NCBI GenBank assembly: GCA_963621975.1
Contig: CAVFGI010000031.1
Coordinates: 1 to 8,921 of the forward strand
Origin: UBA9732 sp963621975
GTDB lineage: Bacteria > Spirochaetota > Spirochaetia > Sphaerochaetales > Sphaerochaetaceae
Direction of reading: 5' to 3'
DNA length: 8,921 nt
A model generated the notes under the pieces. It searched no databases and was not told the origin of the DNA. It was given only the letters and a program-made list of their open reading frames with translations. Numbering within the stretch: position 1 is the stretch's first letter; every line of letters starts with the position of its first letter. The translations under genes and the position numbers were made by a program. This document shows positions 5,929 through 8,921 of the stretch, piece by piece.

Positions 5929-6515
5929 CCGCAATTGAAAGTTTGGCAAAATTGTTGTCGCGCCTTCCTGGAATTGGCCCCAAAAGCGCATCAAGAATAG
6001 CCTTTTCTCTAATTAAAACCCAAAAAGATTATAACAAGCTACTGGCGCAGGAGATTGCAAGTATTCAGGACAAAATCCATCCCTGTTCCATTTGTGGATC
6101 CTTCACAGAAACAGACCCTTGCCCTGTTTGCTCAGATCAAAGCAGAGATAAAAGCCTTTTGTGCATTGTTGAACAACCACAAGATGTTATTACAATACAG
6201 TCCTCTGGCGTTTATAGTGGGCTTTTTCATGTTCTTGGGGGAGCAATCAATCCTCTTAACGGCGTGGGGCCAGAGGATTTGTCCTTTAATCAACTCCTAA
6301 AGCGCATAAAAGAAGGCTCTTTTTCTGAGATTATTATTGCTACAAACCCAACAGAGGAAGGAGACACCACTGCTCTTTATATAAGACGTTTGTTGAAAGA
6401 CTACCCAAATCTAAGCCTTACAAGACTTGCATCCGGCCTTCCTATTGGTGGTGATTTGGAGTATGCAGACAGAACAACCCTTACTCGCTCCTTTCGTAGC
6501 AGAGTTAAGCTTTAA
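5925..6515 (+). CDS. recR: Recombination mediator protein RecR
   Basis: This 196-residue protein acts with RecO and RecF to load RecA at single-strand gaps. All family parts are present in order: a helix-hairpin-helix at about 11-27 (LPGIGPKSASRIAF), a four-cysteine zinc finger (C54, C57, C66, C69), and a Toprim domain from about 78 with the acidic ATNPTEEGDTTA segment (139-150) and the G-rich GGAINPLNGVGPEDL loop. The C-terminal ASGLPIGGDLEYAD segment (169-182) is typical of RecR ring formation. Length matches the family norm of about 200. The ATG overlaps the ybaB stop as ATGA and has no strong ribosome site, so it is probably translated by coupling. It is the last gene of the operon. Confidence 0.96.
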   Translation: MTAIESLAKLLSRLPGIGPKSASRIAFSLIKTQKDYNKLLAQEIASIQDKIHPCSICGSFTETDPCPVCSDQSRDKSLLCIVEQPQDVITIQSSGVYSGLFHVLGGAINPLNGVGPEDLSFNQLLKRIKEGSFSEIIIATNPTEEGDTTALYIRRLLKDYPNLSLTRLASGLPIGGDLEYADRTTLTRSFRSRVKL

Positions 6516-6532
6516 AACAAAAAGGTTTTAAA
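6511..6532. terminator. Possible weak bidirectional terminator between recR and djlA
   Basis: TTTAAAAC (6511-6518) and GTTTTAAA (6525-6532) form a perfect 8-bp stem with a 6-nt loop in the short gap between two convergent genes. The stem has only one GC pair. The nearest T-rich stretch on the plus strand starts about 12 bases later, so it would be weak. Position between converging genes is the main argument. Confidence 0.35.
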
Positions 6533-6547
6533 CAAAAGCGTTAAATT

Positions 6548-7366
6548 TTATTTAATACCTCGTTCTTTTGCAATTTGCTCATATGCCTCTTGAATTTCTC
6601 TAAAACGCTTTGTGGCATATTCTTTAAATTCATCGGCCATGCCTTTTGCTGCAACAGTGTCTGGGTGAAATTCAAGAATAAGCTTTCTGTAGGCTTTCTT
6701 AATTTCTGCATCACTGGCTTCTTCTGTTAAGCCAAGTACGGCATAAGCCTTTGAGGGAGCGTTCTTGATTCCATATTTTCTACGAATGCTATCTAAAACA
6801 CTCTGCGGAATATGAAACACTCCCGCTGCATACTCTATCATTTCTTCCTCTCTTTTAGAAACCACAGAGTCTGCATAAGCTACACGATAAAAGATATCAA
6901 TCATCAGTTGTAAAATTGATGGAGAGTTTTTAAAATTCTGATAGAATTGAGTCACAAGGCCTTCAAACGTGCTGTTTTGATTGAGAGCTTGATTGAAAAT
7001 GCTAACAGCATTGTTGTAACTTGCCCCCATTAAATGAAGGTCATTAATCATGAATTCTTGGATTTTTTTCTTTGCATTTTCACTAATTGTTCCGTCTGCA
7101 GAAGCTAATTTTGCAAGCATAGAAAAACATCCAACAAAGAACACCATTTGAGACTTTCCATAGCCTGTATTGAAGAAGTAGTATCTAGAATATCCATTAG
7201 ACCGGCCTCTTGGGCCATTGTTTGTGTAATTTTGGTTTTCTTCGTTCTCTGAAATTTCTGAGCTTTTATCAAACATATGCCCAAAAACTGCACCAGCTAT
7301 CATTCCTAAAGGACCACCAAGGACAAACCCTATAGTTCCGCCTATAATCTTACCAATCCAACTCAT
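6548..7366 (-). CDS. djlA: DjlA-type membrane-anchored J-domain co-chaperone (TerB + DnaJ)
   Basis: A 272-residue protein, almost exactly the length of E. coli DjlA (271), which stimulates DnaK ATPase from the inner membrane. Residues 4-30 form a glycine-rich membrane segment that ends in GHMFDK, the same ending as in E. coli DjlA as I remember it. An Asn/Gly-rich linker (about 36-70) follows. A TerB-like helical domain runs from about 75 to 195 and includes two acidic turns, SADGTIS (89-95) and YADSVVS (164-170). The C-terminal J domain (206-270) has the essential HPD at 234-236 and ends with EIQEAYEQI. HPD is followed by Thr rather than the common Lys. The ATG at 7366 has a GGCGG-like site 6 nt upstream. 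It lies 47 bp after the glycosidase-like gene, probably on one transcript. The client is unknown. Confidence 0.88.
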   Translation of the reverse strand: MSWIGKIIGGTIGFVLGGPLGMIAGAVFGHMFDKSSEISENEENQNYTNNGPRGRSNGYSRYYFFNTGYGKSQMVFFVGCFSMLAKLASADGTISENAKKKIQEFMINDLHLMGASYNNAVSIFNQALNQNSTFEGLVTQFYQNFKNSPSILQLMIDIFYRVAYADSVVSKREEEMIEYAAGVFHIPQSVLDSIRRKYGIKNAPSKAYAVLGLTEEASDAEIKKAYRKLILEFHPDTVAAKGMADEFKEYATKRFREIQEAYEQIAKERGIK

Positions 7367-7388
7367 TATTTTCCGCCATTAGTTACAT

Positions 7389-7409
7389 GAGAGCCCTGCA
7401 AAGGCCCTC
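7389..7409 (-). other. Intercistronic hairpin between the glycosidase-like gene and djlA
   Basis: In the minus-strand RNA, GAGGGCC (7409-7403) pairs with GGCUCUC (7395-7389) over 7 bp, including one G-U wobble, with a 7-nt loop. It starts 4 nt after the stop codon at 7414. There is no T-tract after it, so it is unlikely to be a complete terminator. It could stabilise the upstream message or partly attenuate djlA. The wobble pair exists only in the minus-strand RNA, which supports that strand. Confidence 0.45.
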
Positions 7410-7413
7410 AATA

Positions 7414-8847
7414 TTAAAGTTTGTCTATAAGCATAGAACACTTTCCACTTGGGATAGGAAGTGTCTTTTTCTTTTTCTCATCAAGAATCTCAATTGTAAA
7501 GTAATAGAGCTTTTCGCTTTCAAGTCTAATCTCCCAACCCCTTGCATTTTTATTGCTCAAAATTGTGATGAGGTTTCTCTTAAGAGAGAGATTCTCAATA
7601 CCCATGACTTCCAAATTTGGAACCATCCAATAAACGGTCTTTCGAGGAAGTGAAATATCGAGACCTATAATATCTTCAATCATCATTGTAACAGTCACAA
7701 GGCAAACTTGTGGCAAAAATTTCTTACGAGGAAAAACATCTTCACTAGAAGTTTGAATAGAAACAGGGGTTCCTTCTTTGGTTGGGAGATAAGCCTCCCA
7801 AACATCTCCTTGAACGTCCTCTCCGGGATGTAATGTATCTAACATGAAATAGACGTGTCGAATTGCACACTCTCTTGCAAATACATTCTCTCCATATTTT
7901 TCAAGACCTTTAACCACACAATAGATGTTTGAAGGAATAACAGCTCCACAGAAACCTTTAACATTTTCACTATAACAAGGAGAATCTGCGCTTACACTTG
8001 GGAACGGATTATCTGTACCGAAAAAGTCTGGATTTTTGAGATACTCTACCATTTTAGCAGCTTTTTCATCGTTTGGGATTTCTGCAAGTAGAGTCCAATA
8101 TGCCCCAATCATCTTAAGAGGTAACCGCTGTTCTTGTTCATCTAAATCATGATAGAAACTGGTCTCACTATCCCACATGAGGTTATTTATTCTTGTTTTG
8201 AGTGCAAAATAAAGCCTCTTATATCTAAAGCTCAACTCTTTGTCGTTTAGAATATCTCCAATGTTTGACATATAAAGAGCATTAAGGGCCATAAGAGTAT
8301 TAAAATCTACAGGATAAACAGTATTCTCACGAGGAACGTTGCCTGTAAGGCAAGCTCCTATTGGAACGGAGAAAAGTCCGTTTTCCCTTTGAAACATTTC
8401 TTTAAGCCAATTAAAGTATTTCTCTAAAACAGGAACAATATCTTTTAATCTCTTTTTATTTCCAATCTTATGGTAAAACAAAAACTCTACATAGGCAAAA
8501 AGCGGGATTACAACCCCTTCTGGGTTGTCCTCTGAAAGAATGGGAGAACCATCTTCAATGCTATACTGCGCTCTAATAGCCCCATTTGGCTCTTGCTTGG
8601 AATAAAAGAAATCTATCATGTCAAATGGAGAATATGTTTGATTGCTGTAGTTCAAAAATAAAGAAGACAAACAACAATTAAATTGATCAAAACTCTTTTG
8701 GTCATTATACGAGACATAATTTCCTACAAATCCGTTTTCTTCTGTTCCTTTTTTCCAAAATTCATCAATCCAGACCCAAGATCTATCATAGAGATCAACA
8801 AAATCTTGGTCATAAAAATGTATTGATGGAATAGCCTCGCGATTCAA
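7414..8847 (-). CDS. Six-hairpin (alpha/alpha)6 glycosidase-like protein (MGH1/GH63/trehalase-like)
   Basis: This 477-residue protein has no signal peptide and is probably cytoplasmic. Features of the toroidal glycosidase superfamily (GH63, GH37, mannosylglycerate hydrolase) include PNGAIRAQYS (87-96), EGVVIPLFAYVEF (110-122), a VDFNTLMALNAL helix (180-191) and GAVIPSNIYCVVKGL (301-315). WEAYLPTKEG (350-359) resembles the segment that carries the catalytic base, making E351 the candidate. A beta-rich tail (about 405-477) resembles the C-terminal sandwich of these proteins. At 169-173 the usual W-D-N-S-P-R signature reads T-G-N-V-P-R, so the expected acid aspartate seems absent. The start is TTG at 8847-8845, with AGGAG 7 nt upstream. 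The likely substrate is an alpha-glucoside or compatible-solute sugar, but this is not determined. It probably shares a transcript with djlA. Confidence 0.6.
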   Translation of the reverse strand: MNREAIPSIHFYDQDFVDLYDRSWVWIDEFWKKGTEENGFVGNYVSYNDQKSFDQFNCCLSSLFLNYSNQTYSPFDMIDFFYSKQEPNGAIRAQYSIEDGSPILSEDNPEGVVIPLFAYVEFLFYHKIGNKKRLKDIVPVLEKYFNWLKEMFQRENGLFSVPIGACLTGNVPRENTVYPVDFNTLMALNALYMSNIGDILNDKELSFRYKRLYFALKTRINNLMWDSETSFYHDLDEQEQRLPLKMIGAYWTLLAEIPNDEKAAKMVEYLKNPDFFGTDNPFPSVSADSPCYSENVKGFCGAVIPSNIYCVVKGLEKYGENVFARECAIRHVYFMLDTLHPGEDVQGDVWEAYLPTKEGTPVSIQTSSEDVFPRKKFLPQVCLVTVTMMIEDIIGLDISLPRKTVYWMVPNLEVMGIENLSLKRNLITILSNKNARGWEIRLESEKLYYFTIEILDEKKKKTLPIPSGKCSMLIDKL

Positions 8848-8854
8848 TTTAATT

Positions 8855-8859
8855 CTCCT
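8855..8859 (-). promoter_or_regulatory. Ribosome binding site supporting the TTG start at 8847
   Basis: AGGAG on the minus strand, with a 7-nt spacer to TTG 8847-8845. There is no ATG at usable distance in this frame, so the strong site supports the rare TTG start. Confidence 0.7.
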
Positions 8860-8894
8860 ATGAAGTTTTGAAAACTGAAGTTTTAAAACCTCTT

Positions 8895-8900
8895 ATCATA
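8895..8900 (-). promoter_or_regulatory. Possible -10 box upstream of the glycosidase-like gene
   Basis: TATGAT on the minus strand, five of six matches to TATAAT, would start transcription about 40 nt before the TTG start. A -35 at 17-nt spacing would fall at the window edge and cannot be judged. The GGGG followed by T7 just upstream (8901-8911) may instead be the tail of a terminator for an earlier gene. Confidence 0.25.
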
Positions 8901-8921
8901 AAAAAACCCCAATATCATTCA

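Noticed and set aside
8901..8921. GGGG followed by seven T on the minus strand, like half of a terminator
   Set aside because: The matching 5' arm would lie outside the window, so the hairpin cannot be shown.

Overview
The window reads as ordinary chromosomal DNA from a spirochaete, most likely a Treponema-like bacterium. This rests on the look of the DnaX N-terminus and of the other proteins, a soluble binding protein with a short Treponema-style signal peptide, and moderately AT-rich DNA. It is an inference by eye; no search was run. Coding density is very high. The longest gene-free stretch is the 150 bp between the divergent genes at 4018 and 4169, so no gap exceeds 300 bp. I saw no insertion sequence, CRISPR array, phage gene or toxin-antitoxin pair.

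Region 1 (1-4018, minus strand). A tRNA-Ser(GGA) lies at the left edge. Upstream of it, on the same strand, is a three-gene ABC importer of the ferric-iron/AfuA type. The order of transcription is binding protein (4018-2972), ATPase (2954-1824), fused two-domain permease (1824-172). The genes are 17 bp apart or overlap by 1 bp, and a hairpin terminator precedes the tRNA. The solute is periplasmically bound, passed through the 12-helix permease and driven by the ATPase. Iron is the family default, but the binding protein lacks the usual tandem tyrosines.

Region 2 (4019-4168). This divergent control region holds a good sigma70-type promoter for the importer. A perfect 8-bp inverted repeat with a third half-site 15 bp further on covers the predicted transcription start. 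A small hairpin sits just upstream of the importer ribosome site. On the plus strand an extended -10 is placed so that dnaX mRNA may be leaderless.

Region 3 (4169-6515, plus strand). dnaX-ybaB-recR is the classic replication/repair operon, with two 4-bp ATGA overlaps. In dnaX the heptamer A_AAA_AAG sits in the zero frame, and a stop follows 11 codons later in the -1 frame. A shift there would give a gamma-like protein of about 416 residues beside the 487-residue tau-like one, as in E. coli.

Region 4 (6548-8847, minus strand). A DjlA-type membrane-anchored J-domain co-chaperone lies 47 bp downstream of a six-hairpin (alpha/alpha)6 glycosidase-like protein. They probably share a transcript, with a GC-rich hairpin between them. 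The glycosidase-like protein seems to lack the usual catalytic-acid aspartate.

I did not find a clearly new multi-gene system. The best leads are the dnaX frameshift site, the operator-like repeat in front of the importer and the altered active-site motif of the glycosidase-like protein.
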